Shown: positions 1 to 11,659, numbered from the stretch's first letter. The stretch: DNA of 64,000 nucleotides from Apostichopus japonicus (GCF_037975245.1 NC_092577.1:10263513-10327512), one strand, 5' to 3'. The notes: a model not told the origin generated them from the letters alone. Translations and numbers: made by a program.

Positions 1-99
1 ACTTTCTATTGTGAATTTCGCTGCAACGAAATCGGTCTTCGGCAGCAAATACGAGTCCTAGCCAGATCCTCTGCGCTTCAGATCAATAACGTGCATGTG
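1..99. other. Unique flank before the tetranucleotide tract
   Basis: About 100 bases of non-repetitive sequence. No exon, RNA gene or repeat was recognised. Confidence 0.5.
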
Positions 100-565
100 T
101 GTATGTATGTATGTATGTATGTATGTATGTATGTATGTATGTATGTATGTATGTATGTATGTATGTATGTATGTATGTATGTATGTATGTATGTATGTAT
201 GTATGTATGTATGTATGTATGTATGTATGTATGTATGTATGTATGTATGTATGTATGTATGTATGTATGTATGTATGTATGTATGTATGTATGTATGTAT
301 GTATGTATGTATGTATGTATGTATGTATGTATGTATGTATGTATGTATGTATGTATGTATGTATGTATGTATGTATGTATGTATGTATGTATGTATGTAT
401 GTATGTATGTATGTATGTATGTATGTATGTATGTATGTATGTATGTATGTATGTATGTATGTATGTATGTATGTATGTATGTATGTATGTATGTATGTAT
501 GTATGTATGTATGTATGTATGTATGTATGTATGTATGTATGTATGTATGTATGTATGTATGTATG
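100..565. repeat. Very long pure (ATGT)n microsatellite
   Basis: About 116 uninterrupted copies of a 4-bp unit (gtat/atgt), without a visible substitution over 466 bp. All long open frames here (Tyr-Val-Cys-Met on the plus strand, Tyr-Ile-His-Thr on the minus strand) are trivial products of a 4-base period, which leaves several frames open. Such purity implies recent expansion by replication slippage. The assembled length may not equal the true length. Confidence 0.98.
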
Positions 566-596
566 CTTGAACCGACACATCAATCTGGGGACTTTT

Positions 597-753
597 GTTT
601 GAATACACACCTAGCAGGGGGGGACAAATTTTTTAATTGGGGGACACCTAGGTGTCCCCCAATTAATGTTTGTCTTAAAAGCCCTAGGGAGCAATAAAGG
701 GTCATTTAATTAATTAATTAAGGCAGTCCTCTAATTGAGGTGTGTATTCAAAC
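597..753. repeat. Small inverted-repeat element with a perfect 34-bp palindrome
   Basis: The ends form a 16-bp inverted repeat (gtttgaatacacacct at 597-612, its complement at 738-753). Inside lies a perfect palindrome at 633-666 centred on cacctaggtg, with arms carrying a GGGGG/CCCCC block. A ttaattaattaattaa run lies at about 707-722. The structure suggests a MITE or foldback-like non-autonomous element. No clear target-site duplication was identified, so the superfamily is unknown. Confidence 0.6.
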
Positions 754-1500
754 AGTGTGTTTTGTGTTTTCTGAAACACAATACACACTAATATTGGTGT
801 ATAACATTAAGGAATGGCGCCCTCTTCAATATATGTTGCAGTTGAGGGTGGGTATTCAGATTTACTGGTAATTTGTACAGTTTTTTGGGGTTGACAAAGG
901 GTGCTGGTGACCTTGTGTGTGCCGACGCCGTGGCACTCAAACTACAAAATGGTCAGGTGAAGGTTAAGTTTTATTTGATCATTTTAGTACCTTTCCAACT
1001 GCAAGAAACTGTGGTCATTGTGCACCTCGACTGCACTGCAACCACTGCACTGTCCAATACTGGCTTCGCTATAGATATTGGGGATTGAAGCCCCGTTTAA
1101 GTTAACAAGACTCTATCCATATCCACCATTCTAGTTATAAGTATTTTAGTGAAATGTCCTGCACTGGATTAAGCCATGAAAAGCATTATTTCATCCCACC
1201 AAATGTGCTCCCACCATTCTTGGTGATGACTTTCCCCTTGATACCAAGACAGAAGGAAGGAGCTTGCCATAACCACTGAGAAATTCAGTGCCATGTCATA
1301 TCCAGCATGAACCAGATTGCACTTTCCCCATGCCCACATGATCCAACCCATGTTAGAAACAGATTGGGACACCACTGAACTTTGTCAAGCATTTGAGATA
1401 AGAGAACATGGGGTGATTTAAGCACTCCTGTATCCTTCAAATGTATCCTTAGACTGAGGTATATGGGGCATGAATTTTACATAACTACATAAGCATATGA
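754..1500. other. Intergenic or intronic sequence, no gene recognised
   Basis: A short plus-strand stretch at 881-956 is open and lies between an acceptor-like 'ttgtacag' and a donor-like 'CAG/gtgaag'. It could be a small exon, but nothing in it is recognisable as a family. The open frame at 1169-1375 on the minus strand has no recognisable motif. Confidence 0.3.
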
Positions 1501-1565
1501 TGAAAAAATATATATATTACATATATATTTATTTATATATATTATTATAATATATATATATATAG
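1501..1565. repeat. AT-rich (TA)n low-complexity tract
   Basis: About 60 bases made almost only of A and T, largely imperfect TA dinucleotide repeats with several tatata runs. Confidence 0.9.
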
Positions 1566-3186
1566 ATTCCCACAAGGATATAATTGGTATTTACCAGAGA
1601 CTGACAGAAAGTTCTATTAAGAAATTACAGGTACCTTGCTTTAAAGCTGGCAGGCAAGCGCAATAAGATGTCAACATGATCAAGGATTAAAACATTGTTA
1701 CATATCAATTATAAGTGGTGCAGTTGAGAAATAATGACAGCTAGGGTGAGAAAGTACATTTATGAATGGTATTATATTGAATGCACCATAATATCTCACT
1801 CATTTAACTATTCCTTTTATCTAGTAACAAATGTTTGTGGGTGAGTAGGTGTCAGTTTATGCAGGAGCTGAAGATCTATAATTTAGTATTTCAGTATGCT
1901 AAATATACAAGTGCCATTATATAAACTTTGTGAATAACTTCGCATGTGTGAAATGATGCTGTTGGGCAAGCTGATTTCTGAATAATCTGCGGCTGGTCAT
2001 CAACATTGAGAAAACTTAGCCGTTCCATGTGAAGCTGACTGGTAAGTTACCTTAACTTACAAATACACATGAAGTTATTAGGTGAAAGTCACTCCTATGT
2101 TATGAATATCCTTTACTAGAATAGCCTTTAAAGCTTGATAATAACTTTTAAAGTAGCAAAACAATCTGATCAATTGGCTTAAAACCACAGAACTCAGAGT
2201 TCGTCACATTTAAGAAAGTCCATATTGTTACCAAATTGTGTCAATAGGATGGTAACTGCATGCCTTCACTACCATACTAAGTTGCCATTGTTCACTGGGG
2301 TAATGTTGACTAGGATTCCCCATCTTTTTGGATTATGAGAATACTTGAGGTGGTCAAGCAATGTTTACAGTTTGATATCATTCCCTGTTAAAGTAGCATA
2401 TAGGGTGTGCCAGCTCTCAGCATTTCCAATGACATTTAGTTTTAAAGTTAATTTTTATTTTACTTTTTCAAGGCCCAAAATAATGCTTACATGCTGTAGA
2501 TATTACCTGTATTTTCTTATTTTGCAAAACTTAATTAAGCTGAATGCTACTGTGATTGTGCTTAAATTCATTATCAACATTGGCAGTCTAAGATTGAAAG
2601 TAATTAAGGTAACCTTGCATTTTATTTCCAGTGTAGATTACAACTTAATCCATAAGTTTACAATTACCCTCATCCTTATTCTATTTTTTTAAATCTTCAT
2701 AATTATGGAATTTAAAGAGAGTTAATTCTCCCTTTTCTGATCCCAGTGTCATGCAAGGTATGAGGACTCATCGCATTTTGCAGGAAATGAGCACATAACT
2801 GATGGGTAAGTTATATATCTTTTAATTATCCAATATATGTAAGGGTATAGCTCTGCAGTATTCATTTGAACATTTATGTGTACCCTGCTAGCTCTCTCTG
2901 ATATGAATGCAAAGCCCTGTATATAACCTTTACATAGAGGCATGACTAGTGATTGTCAATATTGAACCTCTGACTATACAGACTCTCCTTCCACTGCCCT
3001 CCCGGAACCCCTCATCCAAAAGAGCAAAAACAAGCAGGGTTTCCCTATTAAGAGCAAATTGCAAATCATGCAGCTTTGCTCAATATCTATACTCTCTGTC
3101 ACAAGACTATGAAGAATGTCAATGTGGTATCCTTACATCACTCATGGCCAGTCATATCAGAAGTATGAAAATAAACAGGCATTTTG
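1566..3186. other. AT-rich intergenic sequence, no confident gene
   Basis: No convincing gene. The open frame at 2345-2692 on the plus strand is hydrophobic and AT-driven and resembles no family. At about 2985-3110 a plus-strand frame reads Lys/Ser-rich residues to a stop, and an aataaa follows near 3172. This could be a terminal exon, but it has no recognisable domain. Confidence 0.3.
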
Positions 3187-3620
3187 GAATAATAATAATA
3201 ATAATAATAATAAATGAGACTTATACAGCGCCAAATCAGTAAACAAAAGTCAATGCTCAAAGCGCTTTACAAAGAACAAGTGAAAGAATGGGTCTTAAGT
3301 AGACTTTTGAAAGTAGAAAGTTTATAGCATGTTCCAATGTTCGAATGTGATCTGGTAACTTGCCCCAGAGATAAGACCCAGAGTATTAGAAGCATCTGTA
3401 ACCATAGTTCTTCAATCATGGTTTTGGAACAGTTAAATACAGTTTGTTGGAGGAAAGAAGTGTGAGAGTTGGAAAATATGGCAAGAGAAGTTGTGACAGG
3501 TACACAGGCTGTTCCAGATGATGAGTACAAAAGGTGAGAAGAAGTAGTTTATACTGAATTCTGTAGGCGATAATGAAGTTACTCCAGAAGTGGGGTGGTT
3601 TGGCAATTGATTTTTTTACT
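3187..3620 (+). repeat. Dispersed (AAT)n-led repeat
   Basis: Begins with about eight AAT units. A segment with 'agcgcc' and then 'aaagcgctttac' follows, and the copy runs on to the text around 'agaagtggggtgg' near 3582-3600. A similar 'agccagtgcag...agtggggtgg' segment recurs near 8400-8440, so at least part of the repeat is present twice. From memory, repeats of this layout are abundant in marine invertebrate genomes. The ends and class (SINE, MITE or other) are not resolved. Confidence 0.55.
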
Positions 3621-4504
3621 AATACACTTTCAGCTTCCCCAAATTCCCTTCAACTGCAAAAAGAAACACTAAGGTATTTTTGGGGGAATTTCATCCTGGA
3701 GGATTTACTTCATAAATTGAATATTCACTATAAAATATATTCAGCATATATATATAGATTTACCATATAAATTCAATATTTAAATTCCAGATATGCAATG
3801 CACAGTCAGTATGGTAGCATGCACATTGAACCATGTGGATTTGTACTTTACTTATTCATTATAATATATCATTATTTTTATCCTCTTTGATTACTTTTTA
3901 GGATTGTATATTTAATATACAATTCACACACTTCATACTCTAACAAGTCCAACTACTAATGAGATTGTAACTTTGTTAACTACTCTAGTACTCTGTAAAA
4001 TGTTACAAAGTGATGACATCAAAGCGATTGTCACCCAAAAATGTAAAGTCTAAACGAACCCCATTCCCGACCCCCCCCCCCTTCCTAACACACAAACACA
4101 CACAAATCATGTGTTGATAACTTTTATGATGTAACTGTTTTAATTATCATACTCTAATTACTAATTTAATAGATATGATTACTCTTAAACCCAAACTAAG
4201 GTGACTATTTTGTATACCTGAGGTAAAACCCCTACGGGAGCTTAAAAGTGCCATTAAAATAAGAAAAGCTTTGCCCCATAAGTAAACCTTTTCAGTAAAT
4301 TGTTTAGATCTCAAGATGATATCTTATCAAATATGAGAAAAATGTTGGATTGCTCAGTTGCTTTCACTCCACAATTTACTATTCTTCTGCAAAATGTATA
4401 TTCTTCAATTCATGCCAACTGAGCAATTGAACAATATTCTGGAAAATATTTAACTGACAACTTATCTAGTCATAAGGTGATGTGGAAGATTTAGAGTTAC
4501 CATG
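3621..4504. other. AT-rich intergenic sequence
   Basis: No gene, RNA or larger repeat recognised. A run of about a dozen C residues lies at about 4069-4081, followed by an imperfect CA-rich stretch. Confidence 0.4.
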
Positions 4505-4700
4505 TTAATATAACACAACATCTTGACAAAATATTGAACCTTGGTTGAGATACCAAGTTACGCTAACTTGAAATCTCCGTAAAATTTGTTGAAACGATGA
4601 GTTGCCATGTTACACCTAACTCGTCATCTCGACAAAATTTTGATTTTTGGCGAGATACCAAGTTAAGCTAGCTTGACATCTCATTACATTTTTTAGATTC
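4505..4700. repeat. Two-unit diverged direct repeat with dyad symmetry
   Basis: Two related units of about 115-120 bp each carry 'atct(t/c)gacaaaat(a/t)tt', then 'gagataccaagtta', then 'ctaacttgaaatctc' or 'ctagcttgacatctc'. The second unit contains a short palindromic core (agctagct) with gagat/atctc further out. It is probably a fragment of a dispersed element. No coding capacity. Confidence 0.5.
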
Positions 4701-5476
4701 GAGACAAAACATGACCAAATGATAAGTCCCCTTTGCTAAAATGAATCCTACATTGTAACATGTAAAATTGTAAAATATATCTAAAGACCAAAAAGTTTGT
4801 GATAACTTTGCCTCTCTCTCCCTCCCTCCCCATCCAGATGCCATTGTATTGTGCTATTGTACAGTTGTTCGGTACTAAGCATTTACTGTCAGTTTGTTGT
4901 AAGCGCTAGATAGAAAAATTCAGGAATGAGCTCCATACAGTATTAATGAAAGCAATGTTAACCCTTTTGTCTGCACACTTAAAGACATATACAACATGAA
5001 CCCTATACCTTTTCTTCGAGTTTATGGCAGCAACTACATTACAATAAAATGTTGTTAACTTGAATACCATGAACCCTTCTAATTATTTGTAAGAGAATCT
5101 TTTAGCATTCTGATTCCAGGCCATGTAACTTTAGTCAATGTTGTGAACACTTTAATGTGCTACATAAGGTGCAAGCTACTTCCATTCAAATATAGTACGC
5201 ATTACGTGTGTTAATTAGATATGCAACTTCATTACTTCTAATTCTAACATATTTCAATTATTCTAAGAGTCATAAGGGGAAGGATATGGTTTTCTTTGGA
5301 ATTGAACAAAGCAACATTTGACTGGCTCTTGAACAATTTACATTAAAGTTAGAACCTCATGGGCCTGTACGGAATAACATACTTTTAAACGTTTTCAAAC
5401 TATATGACTATGGAGACGTTCATTGGTACTTTACTATCCTTGTTTAATATCAATGAAATATTCACAATTGAACAAA
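4701..5476. other. AT-rich intergenic sequence
   Basis: No gene recognised. A pyrimidine-rich stretch of CTCT and CCCT repeats lies at about 4811-4832. Confidence 0.4.
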
Positions 5477-6172
5477 GACTCCAAAGTTAAATCAGTAAAT
5501 CAAAATAAATTTAGTACTCCCACATTATACTTTACACCAAGAATTATGTAAAATGTGCACATATTTGAGCTCAGACATATAAATAAACTTGAGTTGCAAC
5601 TTCAAATAGTAACAAACAAGGACTCCAAAGTTATATCAGTACTCCACAATAAAAATCAGTACCCCCACATGGTACTGTATACCAATAATTATGTAAGGTT
5701 TGCTAGTTTCTTGTCTGAAAAATGAGGTAAAAGTTGGAAATTGTTAATTCAAAGATTTGTTTTCTTTAAAAAGAACATATTTGAGCCCGGACATAGAAAT
5801 AAACTTGAGTTGAAACTTCAAATAGTAACAAACAATGACTCCAAAGTTAAAACAGTACTTCACAATAAAAATCAGTACCCCCACATTGTACTGTATACCA
5901 CAACTTATGTAAGGTTGCTAGTTTTTTGTCTGAAAAAATTAGGTAAAAGTTGGAAAAATATTAGTTCAAAGATTTGTTTTCTCTAAAAAGCACATATTTG
6001 AGCTCAGAAATAGAAATTAACTGGAGTTGCAACTTCAAATAGTAACGAACTCCAAAGTTAAATCAATGCTCCAAAATAAAAATAAGTACCCCCACACTGT
6101 ACTGTATAACACAACTTATGTAAGGTTTTCTAGTTTCTTGTCTGAAAAATGAGGTAAAAGTTGGACATTTTT
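5477..6172 (+). repeat. Diverged monomeric copies of the window's main satellite
   Basis: About 3.3 tandem units start near 5477 (truncated), 5622, 5838 and 6047, with a period of about 209-216 bp. Each holds landmarks of the 42-kb array further right: 'gactccaaagtt', 'cagtaccccca', 'gtactgtata', 'tttcttgtctga', 'aaagttgga' and 'acatatttgagc'. They differ from each other and from the core array far more than core units differ among themselves, and lack the A/B dimer structure. They are therefore best read as older, ancestral-type monomers outside the homogenised block. Confidence 0.9.
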
Positions 6173-6485
6173 AAGGGTGCATCAAAGTATAAAAAGTTTT
6201 CACAAAATGATCTCTGACTTGCCTATTTTATCTCTCTCAGTACTAATTACATTTACGTCTTAAAGATATATTTAAAATCTAGCTTCATGCAATAGTGGCA
6301 AATGTTTCAATAGTTTCTCTGAAAATTTGAACTCAAAACCTTAAACCATTGCTTACTTATACTAATTCTGCACAATAAAAAACAATAAACTACATAAGGA
6401 GTACAGAGAAATTAGTGTGCAGGACAAAGTGACTTCAACATAAGACTAAAGAACTTTTTGCTTTCTTTTTCTATTTATTTCAATG
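6173..6485. other. AT-rich spacer
   Basis: Nothing recognised beyond AT-rich sequence between the diverged satellite and the next minisatellite. Confidence 0.4.
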
Positions 6486-6805
6486 ATTTACAATTCATTA
6501 ATCTGTACAAATTCAAATTCATTAATCTGTACAAATTCATTAATCTGTACAAATTCAAATTCTTTAATCCGTACAAATTCATTAATCTGTACAAATTCAA
6601 ATTCATTAATCTGTACAAATTCAAATTCATTAATCTGAACAAATTCATTAATCTGTACAAATTCAAATTCTTTAATCCGTACAAATTCATTAATCTGTAC
6701 AAATTCATTAATCTGAACAAATTCATTAATCTGTACAAATTCAAATTCTTTAATCCGTACAAATTCATTAATCTGTACAAATTCATTAATCTGAACAAAT
6801 TTAAA
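6486..6805. repeat. Minisatellite of 18-bp and 24-bp units
   Basis: Tandem units of 'attcattaatctgtacaa' (18 bp) alternate with a 24-bp form carrying an extra 'attcaa'. Variants read 'ctttaatccgtacaa' or 'ctgaacaa'. Because both unit lengths are multiples of three, frames stay open on both strands and give repetitive Lys-Phe-Ile-Asn-Leu-Tyr and Met-Asn-Leu-Tyr-Arg-Leu peptides. These are products of the repeat, not genes. Confidence 0.92.
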
Positions 6806-7439
6806 TTCATATTAGAATTGCATTTATTGCATCATTATTGAAATAATTAGTAAACAAAAACACAGAAACCCTGAGAACAGACCCTGAGAATTAACAGAAA
6901 TACACATAAATATCCCAATACATAACGAAAATTGCCAATATATGATCTACAATCAAAGAACACCCTTTCCCCCACAATTGACACATAACATAACAAAAGT
7001 TGACCCCTAATTAAAAGTTAATTACACAAAAGACAAAACTAACAGAAAATTATAACTGGGATGTAATGTGATTGGAAGTATTACAGCACATGACAGCATA
7101 TAAACAGGTAAAGTGCCTGTATGCATATTTTAATGTGCTGTTAGACTACGTTTAGAAAGCTAAGAGGCAGTGAGGTAGCGGTTGGTTAGTTAAAACAAAT
7201 TTAACTAGGTTAATAAAGCTTAACTCATTTACAAACTATTTACAAAGTTATGATGGCTGACAGTGGCTACACATCTCAGTAAAGTATATACCCTTCCTGT
7301 CTTCTCCCTCCTCACTGTTGTCCTATATGAGTTTACCTATCAATCAACTATTCAGTAACGAGGGTAGGTAAACCTACATAGGACAAAGAGACAGAAAAGG
7401 AATACATATCACTGGAAGTTGTAATTTAAGAAGAAAAAA
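6806..7439. other. Intergenic sequence
   Basis: No gene, RNA or large repeat recognised. Mainly A-rich. Confidence 0.4.
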
Positions 7440-7762
7440 AAATCTAAACTACTGGTAGGGAGGTGATCTCCACGGCAACAAGACTGGTGTATTTACAAGC
7501 CGTGTTAGTTTTAGCTTTGTACATGCAGGGACAGGGGGAAGCGTTTGCATTTACAGCAAACAATATAATGAGAAAAAAATAGAAAGGTAGAAGGTACATT
7601 GACAACAACAAATTCAATGAAAAGAAAAAATCTACACTACTGGTAGGGAGGTGGTCTCCACGGCAACTAGATGGTGTATTTACAAGCCGTGTTAGGTTTA
7701 GCTTTGTACATGCAGGGAAAGGGGGAAGCTTTTGTATTAACAGCAAACAATGTCATGAGAAA
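7440..7762 (+). repeat. Tandem duplication, period about 187 bp
   Basis: Two copies of a ~135-bp segment at about 7440-7580 and 7627-7762. Both run from 'aatcta(a/c)actactggtaggg' through 'ctccacggcaac' and 'tttacaagccgtgtta' to 'cagcaaacaat' and 'atgagaaaa'. They differ at scattered bases. Minus-strand frames across both give the same repeated peptide and are not independent genes. Confidence 0.85.
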
Positions 7763-7834
7763 ATCAGTACAGAGGCAACTAATATTTACAGCAACTAAGA
7801 TAAAAAAGGAAGAACCATTAAAAGACAAGTACTG

Positions 7835-8003
7835 AACAATACCAGGACAAGGACTAGACAATACCAGGACAAGTTAAGGACTGGACAATACCAGGACAAA
7901 GACTAAACAATACCAGGACAAGACAATACCAGGATAAGAAAATACTAGGACAAGGACTAGACTATAACAGGACTAGATGATACCAGGACAGTACAAGGAA
8001 TGG
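7835..8003 (+). repeat. Minisatellite with 'aataccaggacaag' units
   Basis: About eight imperfect units around 'acaataccaggacaaggacta', with unit lengths varying between about 14 and 27 bp. The array ends at a 14-bp-stem hairpin built from the same unit. Confidence 0.8.
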
Positions 8004-8038
8004 ACAATACCAAGACACAACCTTTGTCTTGGTATTGT
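8004..8038. repeat. Hairpin at the end of the minisatellite
   Basis: 'acaataccaagaca' (8004-8017) and its exact complement (8025-8038) are separated by 7 bases. One arm is a variant of the neighbouring tandem unit, so the repeat has been inverted here, as template switching during replication can do. Confidence 0.85.
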
Positions 8039-8639
8039 TCGGTCTGTTTGTCCATTGAACTGGTATGATCTATTCTGGACAAACAATACAAACACATATA
8101 TTGTACAATTTTTAGTACTGGCACAATAGACATCCCATTTGAAAGTAACAATTAACATTTGTATACCATTTAAAAAAACAAATTTTACACAATATGACAA
8201 ATTCCTCCCTCCCCACCCCTTTTACAAGTTCCCTACTTATTAAATCTGCCTTATTCCCATGGATTCCTTAAAATGCCCCAGACTCAAAAGTTACCCCTTC
8301 CACTTCTAGGTTTGCCTCTTTTACAATAGTTTTTTTTCCTTTTCTTCTTTATGAGCATGAAATGTGAGTAGGAGTATTTGAACTTTACTCAAAAATCAAT
8401 AGGAAGCCAGTGCAGATCCTTTATAAGTGGGGTGGTATGACATCTTTTCTTTGCTCATTTGACTATTTGTGCTGCAGTATTTGAAGTTTCTGAATTTGGA
8501 ACTCAGGATTCCAAATAAAAGAGAATTTAATGGTAGTTAGTATAGGCCCAAAATTATAGCAAGCTATAATTGCTAGAAGTTTTCAAAAAGTACTATCCAG
8601 GGGGTCTCTACTCTCCAAATTGTTCTTAGACATTTTTAT
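8039..8639. other. Intergenic sequence with a dispersed-repeat fragment
   Basis: No gene. The segment at about 8375-8520 ('ggaagccagtgcag', 'agtggggtggtatgac') resembles the distal part of the (AAT)n-led repeat at 3187-3620 and may be another fragment of that family. Confidence 0.4.
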
Positions 8640-9890
8640 GGAACGCACAAGATGACTGAATGAAGCAGTGAGGAATATTTCCTCAAAGCTTAATACTTTT
8701 GACCAAAAGTGACCATATTTGTATATCTAGCATATTTGGAGCCGAAACAGCATAACTTTAAGTAATCTAGTTTGAAGTAACAAATGTACAAGAACTTCAC
8801 ATGATCTCTGATCAATGTACTTCCTCATTGGACCAATGTTTCATAATTTCCAATTAGCGGATCAACAGACATTTTCAACATGCTTATTGAAAGATGGATG
8901 CGCATCGAAAAAGGCACCGAGGTTCCTTACTGTAGAAGATACAAGTACAGACTCATTACCCACAGAAAGTAGAGGGTAGTTTTGTCTAACGACAGAAAAT
9001 TTTGAATGAAATACAATAAAACTCAGTTCTATCACAATTCAATTTAAGATAATTAGAAGTAAACCAGCTATGAAGGTCTCTGATGCATCTTTCCATTATG
9101 CTGAAATCATTTTGTAAGTTGTCAAATGTTATGAAAGGCAACACCTGGGTATGGTCAGCAGAATGATGAAACTCACGTATAATATCACTTAGTTCAGCAA
9201 GATTCAAGGAAAAAAGTACTGGTCCAAGTACTGAGCCTTGTGGTACACCACAATCAAATTTATGAGATGCGGAAATAACATTTCCAAGTTGCACATGTTG
9301 ATGACGATCAGAGAGATAAGACTGGAACCATCACAAGGCAGATCCTGTTATCCTGAACTTGAATGAGGCTTACTCAATAAAATATGATGATTCAACAGTA
9401 TCAAATGCTGATGAAAGATCCAATAGAACCAAAAGAACCTATCGGTTTTTATCAAGCTCCAATGTAAGAAAGTTGTGGACTGCATTAAGGGCCATCTCAG
9501 TGCTATGGCCAGACTTATAAGCAGATTGATATGGTTTGAGTAGATCTTCCTGAATGAGGTAGTCCATTAAGTGTGATAAAACAACCTTTTCTTAAATTTT
9601 AGATACAAATCCCATGTTGGAAATAGGACAATCATTACGTTAGCAGTTTCTTTCTTAGTAATTTTTCTTTAACGCAGTAGCAGGAATCAAATGGGCAACT
9701 TTGAAAGAGTCTGGGACAGTTCTTATTGCCATAGAATGATAAATAATATGTGTAATTGAAGAATGCAGCACAGTTCAGCAATCCTTATCTTACCATGTTG
9801 GCAATGGATCAAGTAAACATGACTTGGATGGTAAATTCAAAATAAATTTTCTATTACAACAAAGTCCTCAGAAACCTGAGGTTAAGAGTC
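8640..9890 (-). mobile_element. Decayed non-LTR retrotransposon reverse transcriptase (CR1/L2-like)
   Basis: Read on the minus strand, a reverse transcriptase can be followed in order through several frames. It shows PSKSCLLDPLPTW (~9830), VPDSFKVAHLIPA, NDCPISNMGFVSKI, YQSAYKSGHSTEMAL, VLLVLLDLSSAFDTV (~9425), WFQSYLSDRHQHVQ, then GVPQGSVLGPVLF (~9250). The catalytic box normally FADDTQ is changed to HSADHTQ. NYLKLN and VRNLGAFFDAHPSFNKH follow. The order and wording match CR1/L2-type elements of the Jockey group. Stop codons lie inside (for example before VLLVLLD and before WFQSYL), there is at least one frameshift near 8985, and an acidic catalytic residue is disturbed. No endonuclease domain was found upstream. 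This is a 5'-truncated dead copy and would not make an active enzyme. Confidence 0.88.
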
Positions 9891-10688
9891 AAGTAGAGTG
9901 CCAGAAGATGGTGTAACAGAACATATTAACGATGAATGCTGGCTCTGAATATTTACTGATGCACAAAGTTCAGCAATCTTGTTGTAAAAATAACAGGACA
10001 ATCTTGTTGACAGCTCAGTCTCACAAGAATAGTCTGGTAGTATCAATATTTTCCATTTGTGAGAAAATCCTTGGAAAAGCTTCAGTGACCCTTAAAAGAA
10101 TAGTATTTCCTATTTGCCTCATAAATATTTAATATTTTCTATAGGGTTTGCTTGTAACCAGTGGTAGCATGTTCAAAATGCTGTAGATGTCAGGCAGTCC
10201 TTGTCCCAGTCCAACCTCCATTGCAGCATAGGTCATTCGCTGGTTGAGTTTTTGCTGGGCATGATGTTAGCTGATGTCTGTGGCTTTGGACCCTTGCTAC
10301 AAGCCAAGCAAACCAAGATCAATTGAAAAGAGAGACCTTTGTAATTTTTTCAACTTGATGAAAGCTGAGAGGAAAAGAAAAAACAGCTACTGATTAGTTC
10401 ATTAAGCATGAGGCTAGTCTGAGGAATTATATCAGCAGTAATTACTAATTACAGGGCAAAGAGAAAGAAAAAGAACATTCTCTTATCAGAGTCACTGTTT
10501 ATAGCCTATAGCATGCTAGCCTTGCTACAACTTGGCTAATACTTTCTAGGCCTGGGCCTAGGCTACATGGAGCTGGACTTTAGGCCATCCTTTGTAACTA
10601 AACATACTGAAAATAACTCTCACAACGACGGAATAACAGGAAGGAATCAGATATCTGAATAAGTCGAAACACTTAACATATTCCAATA
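9891..10688. other. Intergenic sequence
   Basis: No gene recognised. A palindromic 'aggcctgggcctaggct' motif lies near 10547-10564. A similar one occurs near 18013, outside the opposite arm of the inverted repeat described next. Confidence 0.4.
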
Positions 10689-10689
10689 T

Positions 10690-11090
10690 AGACCAGGCTA
10701 TGAATGAGCTAGACCACCTGGAAGGAGGATTTATCTTATGTGGTTTTTCTAGACCAGAATTTCATAAGGAATAAGAATAGCTTGGGTAAAAAGCCCAAAT
10801 CATGAATGCACGCCCCAAAAGGAGGTTTCCTAGGAGGGGTCGATTTTTTTAACGAAAAATGCCAGAGGTCTCATTTACACACAAAATAGGATAAAATGTG
10901 GTTTTTCTAGACCATAATTTCATAACGAATAAGAATATCTTGGGTTAAAAGCCCAAAACCTGAATGCAACCCACCCCCCCCCCCCGAAAAGGTTTTTTTC
11001 TGGGGAGTCTATTGTTTTAAGGAAAAAATACCATAAGTTAAATTTACACAAAAATAAGATAAGAGAAACTATTATCCTCAAGATTTAAAC
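10690..11090 (+). repeat. Left arm of a long inverted repeat (internally duplicated)
   Basis: From 'gaccaggct' through 'gaatgagctag', 'ggaaggagg', 'tttatctta', 'accagaatttcataaggaat' and 'tacacaaaaataagataa' to 'ctcaagatttaaaccc', this matches the reverse complement of about 17690-17930. The left arm has an internal tandem duplication of about 160 bp ('gtggtttttctagacca' at about 10740 and again at about 10898). It also carries a run of about 13 C residues near 10973-10985. Confidence 0.85.
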
Positions 11091-11659
11091 CCAGTTGGTT
11101 AATTAAGCCTTATATATTGGATGTGGTAACACTGGTGGTGGGGGGTATTACAGGTTCTCTAAAGTATCCCTATTTAACCCTTACTGCACTGGGGGGAGCA
11201 TTATGAAATTTTTGCCACAAATTTTGAACTGTTTGAGATATGAACTAGATTCTTTCATGACTTTTTCCCCACTTCTTGCACACATTTTGACACCACTTTG
11301 GTCCATATAGGGCCCCTGTAGGTTAAGTTATGTACCAATTTGTGATGACCCACAGAAATGTTTGCAATTTTTACATTGACTTGTGTTAAAAAATGTTAGT
11401 TTAAATAGGTTACAAATACTCAAACTTTTACCCTTTATGATATGTAGCAATGCCACATGTTCCTCAAGCTCTGAGGATGCAAAAGTTGTATTAGATAACA
11501 ACACATGTAGGCACATATCGCAAGGTCTTCAGAATGAGCGACATTGATCTAACCACCAGCACAGAAGACATCACTAACTGGCATTCATGCCCTCACAGGC
11601 AACGACTACAACTCTTCCTTCTTTTGAAAAGGAAAAAGGAACTTGCTACCCAGATAACA
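11091..11659. other. Spacer between the inverted arm and the GC-rich minisatellite
   Basis: AT-rich sequence in which no gene was recognised. Confidence 0.4.

Noticed and set aside
78-697. Long frames through the (ATGT)n tract
   Set aside because: A 4-base period without stops gives endless low-complexity peptides in several frames. No gene features.
2345-2692. 115-codon plus-strand frame
   Set aside because: Hydrophobic, AT-driven composition without motif, acceptable Kozak context or splice support.
6458-6841. 127- and 111-codon frames on opposite strands
   Set aside because: 18- and 24-bp repeat units keep frames open by arithmetic. Peptides are pure repeats.
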